Assembly: GCF_963966145.1 (NCBI RefSeq)
Contig: NC_091050.1
Coordinates: 2,418,001 to 2,482,000, forward strand
From: Tenebrio molitor
Taxonomy: Eukaryota > Arthropoda > Insecta > Coleoptera > Tenebrionidae
DNA: 64,000 nt
Reading direction: 5' to 3'
Positions 1 through 13,600 of the stretch are shown in pieces (position 1 is the stretch's first letter; each line of letters begins with the position of its first letter). Below the pieces are notes generated by a model. It was not told the DNA's origin, did not search any database, and saw only the letters and a list, made by a program, of their open reading frames with translations. The translations under genes were made by a program, and so were the position numbers.

Positions 1-285
1 TAAACAGGTAAAGCAGGACGGCCTAGTGTTTTTTTAAATGTGCTAATAGTCTCCTAATGACTGTACTAAAGTATATTATTGCTATTGAAGTCAACGATAT
101 CCTTTATGGTATTAGAGTGACTGCAGTAATTATTGTCGGTGCCTGCAGCAAACCTTCGTAGAAAATAATTATAACCCTCTTTCTGGAATCGGACGCGTTA
201 TTAGATGCAACAACAAAAACAAAATTTATGTGCCAGTATTTGAAAAATAGTCAAAATCACATTTTTTCGAAAGCGGAATAAAACT

Positions 286-565
286 TCAACTACAATGGAA
301 AGTAACTTTTTTGTTCGACACTGTCAGAATTTGAGAATTTTCTCCTGTGTGAACGGATTTTGATAAATTTGACAACTTGTCAAAAAGAAACGTCAAGCTA
401 ATTTTAAAGATTTTTAGCGATTTGGAGCCTTTAAGGGGCTCGTCGAACAAAAAAACGTTGTATTCAACTCGTTCTTGTGTAATTTGGGCTTTTTTTGGCA
501 TGAGTGGACCAGTTTAAAACTCGAGTGAAACGAGAGGCCAAAATTACACACGAACTCGTTAAATA
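286..565 (-). repeat. Interspersed repeat copy 1, related to the 57.5-58.1 kb foldback element
   Basis: On the minus strand this segment matches the interior of the element at 57661-57960 and a third copy near 21780-21990. Shared blocks are the 'aacgagttcgtgtgtaattt' start, a 'gcatgag' segment, a 'ggctccaaatcgct' segment and a 'ctcaaattctgacagtg' segment ending in a 'gttcgaacaaaaaa'-like run. It has no convincing ORF. It is the main recognisable content of the first 860 bases; 1-285 and 566-860 show nothing else I can name. Confidence 0.75.
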
Positions 566-881
566 AATAACTATTTTCTACAAGAGTTTGGAAAACTAAT
601 ATATTTCAATACTAATTTGAGTTAGGAAAAGTGGAATATTTCCTAACAAGAGCGGAAATAATGTTTCAACACTAAAATTATCGTATCGCATCGTAAAGCT
701 GTGATTGTTTCTTGCTCTGCACTGCAAGAAATATTCTAATTTGGCTCCAGGCCAAACAGAAAATCCTAACTGAATTGTTTGGGACAGTTACGTCTCCTGC
801 GTTTTTATTATTTTAATTAATAAAAAAGAACTCAAGTCAGAAAACATTTGTGTTGTTTTTTCAGCAACAAATCAAATCGAA

Positions 882-1745
882 ATGGCCCTTCCCGTAGCTG
901 TTGCCTTATCTGGCCTCAACAAATCCTCCTTCTCGGATGACCTGAACGACATATATGATCAAGGAGCGGTTTTGCTCAAGAGTCCCAGCATGACTTCGGT
1001 GGCATCCACCGAAGGCAGTACTTGCTCCCAAGAAAGCGGAATATCCTCCATGGCCAGTGAACCAAGCTCACAAAAGAGTTTAACAAACTACTTCGATCTC
1101 CTCTGGGAAACAAATCAAACCCAGGTAAACGTACAAAAGGTACCCAAGCAATTAACTAAAAACAATGTAATCCTCTTTGCATTTAAACTAGCCGAAAAGG
1201 ATTATAGGAGAAAAAGATTTTCTCAAAGGTAAATTAAATTCGGGTGGTCATAAGATCAGCTAAATGAACAAACGAATGACTCTAAATACAAAATTATGTT
1301 TCATCGAAGGACAATTTGTTCCTGGAATCATCAAAGAAGAAAATGACACGTGAGGGTCTTTCAACCGAAAAAGTGTTTTCCTTCTAAACTAAAAACAATT
1401 TTGTTTTTCATCTGTATTAATAATGTTTCTTGTTCGTAGAATGGAAATAACGACAGCGTTCTTGATGACAATACTCAAGCCAGCGAAATAAAAGATGATC
1501 CGCTCGCGAAAGAGACGCCCCTTCCACAAGAGATCATACATCAGAATCGAAATATTCTAAACTTGGCCAGCAACATGCGTGAAAATTCCACCTTTTTTAA
1601 ACCAGCTCAACTCAAGGAAGGAATCGTCTACTTTTTCAACAACAGATCGCAGTATTCCCGCGTGGCGGGTGCAACGATACCTGATTACGTCGAGATGAAG
1701 TGTCCTCGTGAGGGGTGCGGATACATTGAACCACATTACGATTGA
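882..1745 (+). CDS. Small two-exon gene of unknown family (182 aa)
   Basis: Coding exons are 882-1124 and 1440-1745, joined in phase 0 across a GT-AG intron. A splice acceptor ends at 864 just before the ATG, so an untranslated exon probably lies upstream. I do not recognise the protein. Residues 1-80 are Ser-rich and apparently disordered, with a 'GSTCSQESGISSMASEPSS' stretch. After an acidic linker comes 'NRNILNL' near residue 115, which is repeated in the next gene. The C-terminus carries CPREGC. There is no signal peptide or membrane segment, so it is likely intracellular. AATAAA at 2074-2079 fits its poly(A) site. The shared motif and tandem position suggest duplication with the neighbour at 2310-2759; function is not inferable. 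The exon model is fairly secure because the frame closes and both exons end at good splice sites. Confidence 0.7.
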
Positions 1746-2309
1746 CGAATTTTGCTGCAATGACATATATTTTGTTTTTGTATTATTTGTTGGTAATGTT
1801 GTACCTACAAGATACATTTTTTACTTACAAGTTCGGCGAATAGCACAGTATTTTAACGATCGCATTGATTTTTTTTTACTTTTTGTACTTAACTAATCTC
1901 ATTTCGGTGGCTAAATTTTATTGCGTAAGATTTCAATGAAGTGTTTTTAGTGATATTATTTTTATGAGCTAGTTTGGTCTAGCCGACAAAGACATGGTTG
2001 TGAATATTTTATGTAATTTTGTAATATCGTTTGTTTTTTTGCCAAGACTGAAAATGTGATTCTGGACAAAAACAATAAACCAGTTGTGTAACTATACTTT
2101 CAATTTTTACAAACATTGCCCAAATCTCGCACCATCAATTTAAAATCTTTAATTTCAAGTGCAAAAATGTTTATCTTCCTGAATTAGTGATGAACCTAAA
2201 TTAACTTCTTTCCGAGAAAATTTACCTCCTCTACCTTTCGTCCCCTCCCTTATCTTATTGGCGATAAGAAACCACAATTTCCAAAATTCTGAACTTGTCA
2301 TTCGGTAAG

Positions 2310-2759
2310 ATGGATTCGCAAGGTAAACACAAAAAATTGTGGTCTGACATTAACTGACTAAACTCTTTTTTTTTTCTTTTTCCAGCACCAAATTTAAACA
2401 ACACCAAAGACGACACTCCAGCTTCAGCTGACATCCAACCTGAGGTTAGTACTTTTTATTTTTAAATCAAATTAATTACAAGAAAACTTCAATGTGTGCT
2501 TTTGAAATAGTCGGTGCAGGATGCAGCAACAAATGCTGATGATGACGAAAAAAAGAAAAAAAAAGAAGCAACTCCAACCACAGACGCCGACGAAGAGATG
2601 AAGTTCTGGTCCGTTAGAGTGATGTACCGTAATCGAAATATTCTCAACTTATCTGAAAATATTCTGGGATGGGGCAGTTTCATAACACCTGCTGCGTCTG
2701 AATCGATCTGTCCTTTCTGCGGGAAGAAAAAGCCGTGTTGTCTTAAAAAAAAGAAGTGA
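2310..2759 (+). CDS. Small three-exon gene, probable paralogue of the upstream gene (106 aa)
   Basis: Coding exons are 2310-2322, 2386-2444 and 2511-2759, with introns of 63 and 66 bp and consistent phase. The protein begins MDSQAPNLNN, continues through an acidic/basic low-complexity stretch (DDDEKKKKKE), then has NRNILNLSEN near residue 65 and ends in CPFCGKKKPCC followed by lysines. The C-x2-C...CC cluster could bind zinc or be lipidated; this is not established. The motif matches the upstream gene at both protein and DNA level (AATCGAAATATTCT). It lies only about 560 bp downstream on the same strand with its own AATAAA at 2890-2895, so the two look like a diverged tandem pair. No known family was recognised. 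Confidence 0.65.
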
Positions 2760-2895
2760 ATTTTGTTCAAAAAGTTCACCAAATCAAGTGTCTTGTTGTG
2801 TTAATTCTGTATCTGTACTTTCAGCTAATTACGTGTATTAATGTGTCACGAATAATATTTTTTGTTAATCAGTTATGTAAACTAATTGCAATAAA

Positions 2896-4766
2896 CTGAC
2901 ATTTATATTTTACTACACCCACTTGTTGCTTTAACCCCAAGCGCGCCATCTGTGAGGAAATAGCTGAACTGTCGGCATTTGAGCTTTGAACGCGTACAAT
3001 GAATCGCGTCGCCGCCGCTAGGGCGACGTTGCGCACCGTTGGCGTTCTCGATGATAAATAATAAGATTCTTTGATAATAAGGTAACTACAACTCATTCCT
3101 CATCTGTGTTCCTCATTTTTGAAACTCCAAATTAAGAGAGATGTCCTCTCTTTAAGTCGATAAGTGCCGTGAGTGTGACAAAGATAAAAGTACTATTCCG
3201 GACATGGAATCTTGGCCACAACTGACATTTAACTGACAAATATGTGTGAACTGGCCTTTATTGAATATAACCCAACTTTTGTCTCGATAATGCCATTTCC
3301 CTGCTTTTTTGATGTCACAAGAAAAACTTCAAAGGGATTTTTAATAATTGTCATTTATTGATGACACTAATGATTGGTTTACATCATTTTTTTAGAAATG
3401 TCAAAAAAATGTTGGCCCAGATTCCGTGTCCGGAATAGTACTTATTGGCATAATGTCACTATTTTTATGGATTTTTGTAACTTGCAATTTTACGTGTCAA
3501 ACAGTTTGACAGTTATGACAAAGATTCACTGCAACATTTGTAATCGCAATTTTAAAACAAGTTTAAAACCGAAAACTGAACATAGCACAAAATAATTATC
3601 TTTTTGGCAATTTGAAGTTCTCAATTTAGTTGACATTTGACAGAATCATTAATAAACTAGGATAGAACGTTTTTTTTTTAATTCTCCTCAAAAATTCAAA
3701 ATATCTTTTTACTTTATTATGCAACCGTGCATTAAAAAACTAATCAAAACGACACGTTACAATTACGGAAATATCTATAGTGTGATCAACGATGTTATCA
3801 AACAGCAGCCATTTCTTTGTTCACTTGGAACGTAATCTCCCATTTAACAGCACGAGGTGCAGTGTAATAAAGGGTGACAACCACACCCGATGGGACCAAA
3901 AAAAAGAATCGCATGTCTCTTTTGACATTATATTACATCCGACACGTGGGTCTTGGGACGGTTGGAAGGGCAACATGCAATTGTTTTACACCGCAGATTT
4001 ATAGCTAGGGTGAGGGTGGGAAGCGATACATCTCACTGTATCATTGTAACATCAACAACCATTAACGATTCAATTTGAACAGATATGGATATGGGTGTTA
4101 GCACATTATCGGCTATTGTATTTTCTGATGTAAAAAGTAACACAGAATTCGATTCGAGACCACCCACCGGTAGTCTAAGGATAATAACGAAATACATATT
4201 TTGAAATATACTTACAGAAAAAAAAGGGAACATTAAAAAGCAAACTAGTTTCAGGTTTTATGGAGTTATGAAAAAACATTAAATCTTTCTTAGCTTGATA
4301 CACATATCTATACTTGCTATAGACAGTCGTTTTATTGGTTGCCTACCTCTCCAAAAATCTACTATCAATTAATTGATTGTTAATGATTAATATTTTATCT
4401 TCAACGGTTAAACCCATTTTACCACTTATTCTGGGATTATTGTTGCTTAAATTACAGGTAACGTCCGTAAACTTTGCCGAAATCGAAATTTTTTTCAAGG
4501 TTACCGACAACACCGTTGCTTTAAAACTGACGTTTCTTTGACAGTTCACCGCAAAATCTGCCATCTAGAACACATAGCCTTAAGGCAGCAATTGTTTTTG
4601 ATCGCGACGTCACAGTAAAGGCTTCAATGGCAAACATTTTTGCTATGAAACGCTTTTCAAAAGTGTGTAAAAATTGAATACGAAAAATAAATGACTGTTC
4701 TTCAACTAGCGTTAAAGAATTAAACAAAAGAAATTGAAATTAGGAACTGTGTCAATGTTCATTGGG
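2896..4766. other. Gene-free spacer with one MITE
   Basis: AT-rich DNA with only short frames, none with splice support or recognisable motifs. It contains the 3190-3441 inverted-repeat element. Nothing else could be supported. Confidence 0.6.
3190..3441. mobile_element. MITE-like element with 32-bp terminal inverted repeats
   Basis: The 32-bp arms at 3190-3221 and 3410-3441 are inverted copies of each other (start 'gtactattccggaca', few mismatches). The roughly 190-bp interior has no ORF of note. This is the structure of a non-autonomous DNA transposon; I could not define a target-site duplication. Confidence 0.7.
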
Positions 4767-6780
4767 CCCGGCGCATCCGCCAAAACTACAATAAGACTCG
4801 ATTCTTTCCAATTACGAGGTCATTCGTAAAACTGCATCGGCACCAATCCAGGACGAGTTGCATCCGTTAGCGTTTGCGGTTGCAGAGTGCGATAATGGCC
4901 GGTGGTCCCGGAGCCCGTTTTCGACACCGAACGTCCAATATCTTATAAATTGGCGGCGGAATGATTAACGCTCTATCTAATATGCAGGAGTGAATAGGCA
5001 GGGAGCGGTTAGTTTGTGAAAGGCTCATTGTCAGACGTTCACAATGAGCCAGGAAGGCAAGCAGCGCGCGTCTGTTGAGTTCGGACCGTCTGGACCCCCA
5101 TTCATCGGCCCGGAATACTCCGGTGTGGAGGATTTCCATTGTTCGCCCGCCGGACCAATATTATATTGTTTTGTTGTTCGCGAGATCCTCGGGATATTTA
5201 AATATTAGATTTATTACATCCAAAAATGTATCCTTCTTTCCGTACTTCTACAACCCCAAAAGTACAATAGAAAATGTTAAATGTGGGTCGTAATTGCGAA
5301 AAAAGAAAACACAAATAAGCGGGCGAGAACCAAAAACATATTGAAGCAAACAAAAACAGAAGCAGATAAATAAAAAAGAAATTAATCAAATAAAAGGTAA
5401 AAGCAAAAAGAGGTGAAAGAAGAGAATTAAACCAAAAAGTAATTGTGCCCAGAACCATGATAAAAAAAATGAAATAGGAGAAGAAAAATAAATGCAGAGT
5501 AACACACGCTTAAAAAAACGTAACAGTAGATTAAAGTTTTATTAAAAAATTAAAAATAAAAACACCAAAATCAAAAACCTTTCACTTTTTTATTTTGTTG
5601 CAAGCGGTACTAAATCCGTTGATCAACCGTTTAATTTTTAGACGGCCCGATTTTTATTCCTTTTTTAATCAAGATAAAGTATGGATTTCATCGGTAGTGG
5701 GAATTATGCAAAAGTGCAGGATTCCCGTCGTCCGTTCACGGATGATCTCTGATTACCGGCGATGGGATAAAATCAGCGTTTGTGCACGTTTTTATGAAAA
5801 GATACGTAAACTGAGTGACATTCAGCGATCGCAAATCCATGCAGCGGATTTTCTATCCTCTATGTACACACGATAAAAATGTCACCGCATTTCCCATTGT
5901 TATGTCCTGAATGCCGCATCGAGCCATACATAAAGAGACTGCGATAATGGAAAGGACGGAGCTAGCGCCCGCCTGGACGCCAGACAAGGACGAAATCCTT
6001 TCATCACCAAGGAGATATGATGGCATTGTTTAGCTAAACAATAGACAACTTTTGTTGTCAATGGTGACATGCAAAGAAGTCATTTTAGTCTCCTTTCAGC
6101 AGTGGACAATGTTTGACACAAGTTTCAATCAGAACTTTTTTGCAAAGCGCCGAATCGAGTTAAATCCGGAAAACTTTCCCGTAATTCCCCGGTTATTGCG
6201 AACGAGGCCGGCGGTACGTCTGGTCGGGGAAAAATATAAATAAATAAAAGATTAGAATGCAAGAGCACGGCTTTTATTATCGCTTTTGAAAACCGAGAGA
6301 TAAAATGCAAATAGCATCCCTGAAAAGTCTATTCAATCTCGTCATCTTCGACTGCAATGCATCTCAGGCGGAGCCATTGTTCCGCGGCCATTGTTCATAA
6401 TCAAATGAAAACCCATCTGTATCAACTGTGTTCTGCGAACAATCGTCCTGTTCGACGCTGGAGGACTTCATCCCGGAGTTTACTTCGTTAACGGCTCGAA
6501 CGCTTGGACGCATGGTTTAATGAATGGATTAGGATTTTAGCAACTCAAGAATAGATAAAGATGCTGTACAGCTTCAATTCCCTGTTCTTTCGAGCTTGTT
6601 GTTATTATGTAATTATTGTGTTGTTTTTGTTCCAGATTATAGCCATCCGTCTTCCCTTAATGGGTGCACGAATTCCATCTAAATCTCACAATTTAAAGTT
6701 ACCCTGAAAACAACTACAACATTTTTAACACCAACTATAAAATAAATCACCTTTTAAGTAATTTTGGCGGATGCGCCGGG
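4767..6780. other. 2-kb non-coding block bounded by a perfect 19-bp inverted repeat
   Basis: The 19-mer starting 'cccggcgcatccgcc' at 4767-4785 recurs inverted at 6762-6780. The interior lacks a credible gene and contains GC-richer patches and SOX-like motifs. It may be one element or two insertions of the same terminus in opposite orientation; the right arm abuts a relative of the 20.9-kb MITE. Confidence 0.5.
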
Positions 6781-6960
6781 TAACCAATAATTTACAATTA
6801 TTGTCAAATGTCAAAGTGGAGTGTTTCTGTTTAGCGTAATTTGATTAGGCCAATTAAAAACACAAACGACGCAAAAAGTGAGGTTAGATTTAAACAGCAG
6901 ATCAGAGTTGTAATCCGGTGGAGCGTTCACAATCGACTCTTCAACGCCAACAATGTAAGG
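6757..6960. repeat. Diverged copy of the 20.9-kb MITE family
   Basis: It shares ordered blocks with 20930-21080: 'taattttggcg', then 'aaaacacaaac', 'gaggttagat' and 'gttcacaatcgactcttcaa'. The outer ends are not preserved here as a clean inverted pair. Confidence 0.6.
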
Positions 6961-9950
6961 ATTCGTCATAACATTTAAATCATATGGGAATAGGCTTGAA
7001 AAGGAATCGATGGAAGATTTTTGAAAATGTCTGCAACCAGTCTTCCGGCTCCGACAAAATCGTATTTTTCTTATTATTTTTCGACGTCTTCCTGTCGACG
7101 GCCAGCGCCGCCGTTAAACAAAACACTATCAGCGCTCCGTTATAATAAACCAAACGAAACAAAAGGCGAAAGACAATGAAATAATATCAAGTAAAGGTCC
7201 CTTAAAATCTTAGAAACAGGAGAGACAATAGCCTCCACATATACAAAGTATAATGGAAATGAACACAAAAAAGTCATCGCGGATCGGTCGAGGTGCGGGG
7301 GCGGAGGAAAGGAAGCTGGTAACAATACACAATGCTCGTGTGGTGGTTCACAATGGGGGCTAAAAGAATAGCCGAATGCACCGGCCGTGAATGCCGCATA
7401 AAAGAAGTCACTTCTATATAATTGTGTAAATAAAGGACACGCTTTTCAAACGGTCGCGCTATGCAAAAGAGGCCGATTTTTTAACCGTACAACTGGAAAC
7501 CTAACGCGCCGTGGCGGCTTCTTTCGGGAGCGGTCGCGGAAGACTTGCGACCACCACCGGAGAGTTGAAAACTTACAAAACGCCCATTTTTACTCATAAA
7601 AACACACCTTGACAAGTTAATTAGGGTATGACGTGTACAGCTGGTTGCCTACAACCAACGAAAGAAATAACATATTGAGTGACGTGTTAAAGTGATTGTG
7701 AAGACACATGTAGAAAAAATCTTTGAATCGGGCTGAGAGTAAATCGAGTGGCGTTGCGCGTCCTTAATTAAATTAATGCGCGCTCGGTTGCACCCGAATG
7801 AATTAAGTCATAAAATATAATTGCCGTACAAACAGAGGGCAGATGGAAATATGGCGAGTCGCCACGCACGACCAATGCGTGATATTACACTTTTAACAAT
7901 GGACGTGTGATGAAACACAAGAACCAACAATAGGTGGCGGCTCATTACTTCGGCAATATGGTGTGTGCGGCCCCTCGTATGACCGGCATTTTCAAAAGGG
8001 GACCTTTCACTTGCTGAAATTGCTTTTTACACGTTCTTTTTCCAAAAGATTCTTTACATTTAACCACCAAATCGGTCAAATCTCAATCACGATTTTTTCT
8101 AGTGTATTTTTTGCACAAATTGCAACATTGTTCGGCACAAAACACAATTCAAACATGAATAAATCCGACAGCAGCAACAATAAATCGTAAATTGCCCCCT
8201 AATAATATATCAAAATAGTAAGTCTGTAATTATAAACTGAACAAAGCTATCCCAGAGAGATGGTGAATTAAAAAACACAATGCCAACGAATCATGTTTAT
8301 AATAGAACGGATGAAGCGTTTTTTTATGTTATCTATTATAAAATTGTATTTGTTTTTAAATATTTAAGAAAATGATGAATCACCCGAAAATTCTTTGAAA
8401 TGTTATCGTTCAAAAAATGTCTTTTCGCGTTTGTCTTCTTCTCTTTGGCGTGTACACATATTACAGTCATTGTGGTGTGAATTCGCGTGAACGTTGCATC
8501 GAAAAAGTGTATTAAAGATAGCCGAGGGTGGCGTTGGATTATATAGGCGCCCATGGCGAAGGTGTCCGACAGACAATCGACAGGGGTAGAGCGTGGGGCG
8601 AGGCCAGTGCTGGTATTGTCTTGGATATTTCAGGATAGTCGTTCAATGCAGGTTAATTGACAGCGACACAATGCGGCCAAATAACAAAGCGCTCTCGCCG
8701 CGGCCATTGTGTATTAATTTGAGTACGCGATGACATATAGAAGCTCCCACTAAACAATACATACCACAACAAATGGATGTCGATAATGATTTTTTATTTG
8801 AACAGTTTTTATTTTTTTAACGAATGAATTTGTCAGACGTCGTCGTTGTCTGATCACGATAAAAAAAACACAACATTCGAGACTCCATATGGTTATTTGT
8901 TCTATCGCTTAAAAACCGTTTTGAAATTTTTATAAATGAGACGTTTGTGAGGGATGTCCAAACCATACAAAAGTTTCAAATTATTCATTTTTTTTAAATC
9001 AAGTTATGAATGAGTAACGTATTACTGACTGCATTTAACGTTCGTCAGGGTCGGACTCAGTTTGTATAAATAAAAGTGGAATGTCTGTCTGTCATTTGAA
9101 TATGTATTTAAAAAAATATTCAGATTGGTTGTTGTGCTTACGCAACATATTAGATATTTTAGCACTTTATAGAATTTTTGTGTCTCTCTGGTTCTCTGCT
9201 TGAAAGTTTGTCAAAAGGGAAACACCCCTGATTGTCTTCTGCACTTTATTTCATCACGATATGATGTCAGGTAGTAACGATAAATCTGTGCTGAATATAC
9301 CGCTAAGTAGTGAGCTCGCCTCACTAGTTTCTGTTTGGTCGATTTTAATTTAAGCAGTTTGCGGTTGTGTCATCTCACGGAATACTCAAAAATATGAGTT
9401 TTTTATCCGACAACAAATAGTTTTTCTGTTGATTAAGTAACACAAATCTTCATTTTCTATTGAATTTCCATCGGGTTAATGGCGGACTCTTACAGTTAGT
9501 ACTCACCATAAACTAGTTGTATGAAACAATAAATCTCACGCCATTCAGACCATTTACTAAAATAAAAAAAAATGATATGAGAATTAGAAAACAAAAGTAT
9601 ACTTGATTTTTTCGCAACGTTATTACGTAAAAATACTCTTATTTCATCTACTAATAAACTAATTTCTTACGAAACTAAAACAATAGACGTCCTACCTAAC
9701 CTGGTGTTCTATATAATTAGAATTTGATATCTACCGTGACCTTTCTATCTTTTCGCGATTTCTTGGTAATTGGACAGGGCAATTAATTAGCAAAAACTTT
9801 TCCAAATTATTCTAGTTACATAACAAATTAGTCAGAATGTAATGCATTTGACTAATAAACTAATGATGATGTAGCAAATGACATTCACAAGAGTCATTAA
9901 TACACGAAAGATGTGACAAATTTACTTCGATCTAAAAACCAGCTGAGATA
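6961..9950. other. Gene-free spacer
   Basis: Only short unsupported frames, with no RNA gene or domain signature. GC-richer, CpG-containing patches lie near 7480-7560 and 7780-7970 within AT-rich sequence. This is compatible with regulatory DNA, but nothing specific can be assigned. Confidence 0.5.
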
Positions 9951-10197
9951 CTGTCGCGAGCAAAAAAAACTGGTCGTCAAAATCATGCATTGACGCAATG
10001 AAAAATGCTCCATTGTAAAACGGTCGTAAATATCATAACCTATCAGCATGTTGTATGACATTAATTGACAGTAATTAATTAATTTTTTGACATTTTGTTG
10101 ACATGGGCATAATCAGGCAGGGAAATTTTTTTAATTTGTGACAATCTAACCCAATTTTGAAATGACATTGACGACCAGAATCTTTTGCTCGCGACAG
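9951..10197. mobile_element. Tc1/mariner-type MITE (247 bp) with TA flanks
   Basis: The left end 'ctgtcgcgagcaaaa' recurs inverted at the right end as '...ttttgctcgcgacag'. The arms extend to about 33 bp with a few mismatches and include 'ctggtcgtcaa'. The element is flanked by TA on both sides (9949-9950 and 10198-10199), the target duplication expected of Tc1/mariner transposition. It has no transposase ORF, so it is non-autonomous. Confidence 0.75.
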
Positions 10198-10592
10198 TAT
10201 ATCTGATCCGAGTTGAGATCTGAAATATAAAATTGAAAAAGTTATGACACATGTTATAAAACATTTTCCAAATTATCCGGGTTCGATATGTTGAATTATT
10301 TTTTTTATTTTGCACACAGTCAGTATAACACTCAAACGGGTTTCGAAAAGGAGTTCTTTTCGATACCGGTTTCAGGAACATTTACTTAAATTTTTAATGT
10401 TGGCAGTAACTCACAGTGAGTCGCTAGGTGATCATTTCACTTCACGACACTTTAAATTCAAAACTTGCAATTGTTCGTCTAGTTACCAACCCTTTATATC
10501 TGCCAAATTAATTTTCCTAGCATTGTTTTGATTTTTTTTTTTAATTTAAAATTTAAAATAGGGGCAAAATAGAAAAAATATTGTATTCACTC

Positions 10593-10695
10593 GTTTTATA
10601 AGTCATTTTGTAGCACTTGTTTTCTTTATAGCCCTCCTCGCTGCGCTCGTCGTGCTCTAAAAAACGCGTGCGACAAAATGGTGTCTTATAAAACT
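10593..10695. repeat. Short self-complementary repeat with CG-rich core
   Basis: 'gttttataag...cattttgt' at the left is inverted at the right ('acaaaatg...cttataaaac') around a core of 'ctcgctgcgctcgtcg'. Two further loci of similar design (AT-rich inverted flanks, 'gcgaag' type core) are at 22165-22260 and 39147-39232. No coding content. Confidence 0.55.
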
Positions 10696-10699
10696 CTGT

Positions 10700-13600
10700 A
10701 CGGAGCATTTATTAATGAGATGCCAAAAAGAAACGAAAGAAGCGAAGAAAATGTATCATTTCACCAGAATCGATGAGTTCAATTGTTAGTTAATTACTAT
10801 TATTACTGCTTTGGCGTGAATACTATTAAACTAATTAATAGTCTTCACACGTTGCTTTACACTTTTTCGGAAACATAATCTACTCCTCACACCCTCTCTC
10901 GTGCAACATCCCTCTGCGTTTCCGGTTCGGGCCGAGCATATTTACAGCTTCCCGTCTCGTCGTCGGTGAGAAGTCGCAATTAGCCCCGAGCGGCGGCACA
11001 TGTGGCATGAGGACGTCTCTGGCACCGCCGCCGCCGCCGCCACCACCGCTGCTGATAACAGTGTGTTTGAAATGGCATTAAGCTTGCTTCTATAGTTCTA
11101 TTATATGTATACAATACTGAATACAACACTATTGTATTGTATTCATTGTATGTTGTATTGTAGAATCTTTGTCCCTTTATAATATTCATCTGTGCACAAA
11201 AGCGCCACATCGCGAGTTATCTGGCGCGCTATTGATATTTTTAACAGGATGCTTGCTGCTCCAAGCTCCGGACGAATCGAATAAAATTATTACTTAGGTT
11301 CTTCTGTGTCTCGCGAATCACATCCACTTAACTTTGTTTGGTTTTGTAATGGGAACTAATTATTGTTACCGACGCGTCACAATGCCACCGTCTTTGTCTA
11401 TTATTCAAATCTATTCGATTCACTTGCACCGTCGATTGATCGCGATCGACGAAACACACCCACAGATTATTGAATGATTGTTTCGCAATTCTGAAAAATC
11501 GAATTATCAACCGATCAAATCAATTTTTTAACACTGCTCCTGCACGTTAGACAACCAATTAAACAAACTTTTAACTTACCAGTAGAAAGACACCAATCAC
11601 AGGTTCCAAGCGATTTATTAAATTTTTATTCAAATACTGTCAATACCAGAAATAGAATGTGTTGGTTAATTTTCTTCGAAAAGTATTACGTCAAGTGAGT
11701 CATCGAAGAAATAACAATTTCAGGTTACACCATAGACAGTGATTCAGAAAGATTTTAATGATAATGAAATGATTCAGAAAGATTTTAATGATAACTAAAA
11801 TAGAATTAATTGTAACTTATTACTACTAAACCTACAGGTTCGGTGAAAAATAAATAATGTTGTCTTCTCTAACCTTTTACAATCTATTTTAACACATGTT
11901 GCGGGATACGTGTGGGATACTTAATCTTACTGAATTCATTGATTTAACGCTTGCATAGTTTTTAATTTAGAATTTTGAAATTCATGAAAAATTACTCGAA
12001 AAATGAGGACATCATTTTTATTAATCTTTTACGTCTTTGGTCGTGGTGCGATAGGACCTATATTGTAAGGAAGGAAGAGTTCCTCTGAATCCGCACCTGT
12101 GTCGAGAACAGAGGTGATTTCTAGTCCCGAAGATGAATGAGTGAGTCATCATTGGAGGGAGAAGGAGAGAGAGGAGAATACTCTGATACTACTACTATGT
12201 ATCCCGTCTAACTCCACATATTTATGTTTCCATATACCTACTGTTATAAATATAATTTAGATTTACTTCGAACAAGTTACTCAGTCGAAGGTATTTTGTA
12301 AGTTGCTCCGATGAAGCCGCTCTAGATTTGCAATATTATGTTTTAACGTCTGGAGAATCGGTTTTCGTTTCGAAACGTCGGTCGCCATCATCAGGTGCAC
12401 CGATCGAGAAGTACCCACTTACACATGTACACCGAACGGATTACACATCGATCTCGTGTCCAAGACGAGCCGATGACGTCATTTATCAGACAAAAGGCCT
12501 CTTGATTCTCATTGTATGTTTGTTCCAGCGGCTTTTATCATTCTCAAATACACAGCCAAAGCCAACTCTCCTCCTTTATGATTCCATGGCTTTACTCTTT
12601 TATTTTGCAAGGAGCTGAATAGTGACAATTGAAACCGCGCTCTTTGTTCAAATGTTTTTTGTTTCCGTTAGGTGGGAGTAGAATGGCCATTGTTTAAACG
12701 TCTTACAACGTCGATTGTTATGTAATGCAGGGAAATGTCAAACGCTGGAGGCGGCCTTGTTCGACGTTGTTACTCGGCGGTGGCGTTTTTTTCGCCCTCG
12801 GGGGGCGGACAAGGGTTAATTATGACATCAAACACGTATCGGAACGGCGTCCTTGGCGGCTGCCGGGTCCCGATCCGGAATGTGAGATGCGGGGGGCGGC
12901 GTTTCCGAGCTTTTTCTTCCGTTGGAAGCAATAGGAGGCATTGTTTATTCCGGAAACAAAAGCTGCATTGTAACGAAATAAAGAAATGTAGGCAGGTATA
13001 ATGCTTTATAAAGCGGCACTCATGTGGTAATTGTAATTTATTCTATTTATTATGAACAATGGGCGAGTAATCCTCGCCGCAAAGACCTCAATATCCTGCC
13101 TTCTCTATATTCCAATTTCTAATTAGCTCGAATATGAAATTTGCCAAACAAAAGGTATATATAACTATGTAGCGCCGGTATATTGCTTGATAATAGGAGG
13201 CGAACCGGTTGTTTCCGTTCTTCATTCATTTCTGTGCGATGAGCACAAACAATCGCATGACACTGCCACATTGTAGTGGCAACAATGCTGTGCGCCAAAG
13301 ATGGCCGCACTGTTTGTGTGGTCAGTATTGTATCGCCATTGTGACAAGACAAAACATCGTTACAATGAACCAAAGATACTAGACCGGAGCGGCCTGCTAC
13401 GTGCTGACCCGGAGCGATACCTACCGCCGCCCCCTGACTCCTTCAATTATCTCGCTGATGTCCTATTGCCGCCCACCAATACTTTCCTCCACCAACAACA
13501 AAAAAAAAACTCCACGAGCGAAAAAATTGACTACACCCCACGATTCAACAGCCCGGAAAAAAATCAGTTTGTGCAATAATTTTCCAAAAATACAATAACA

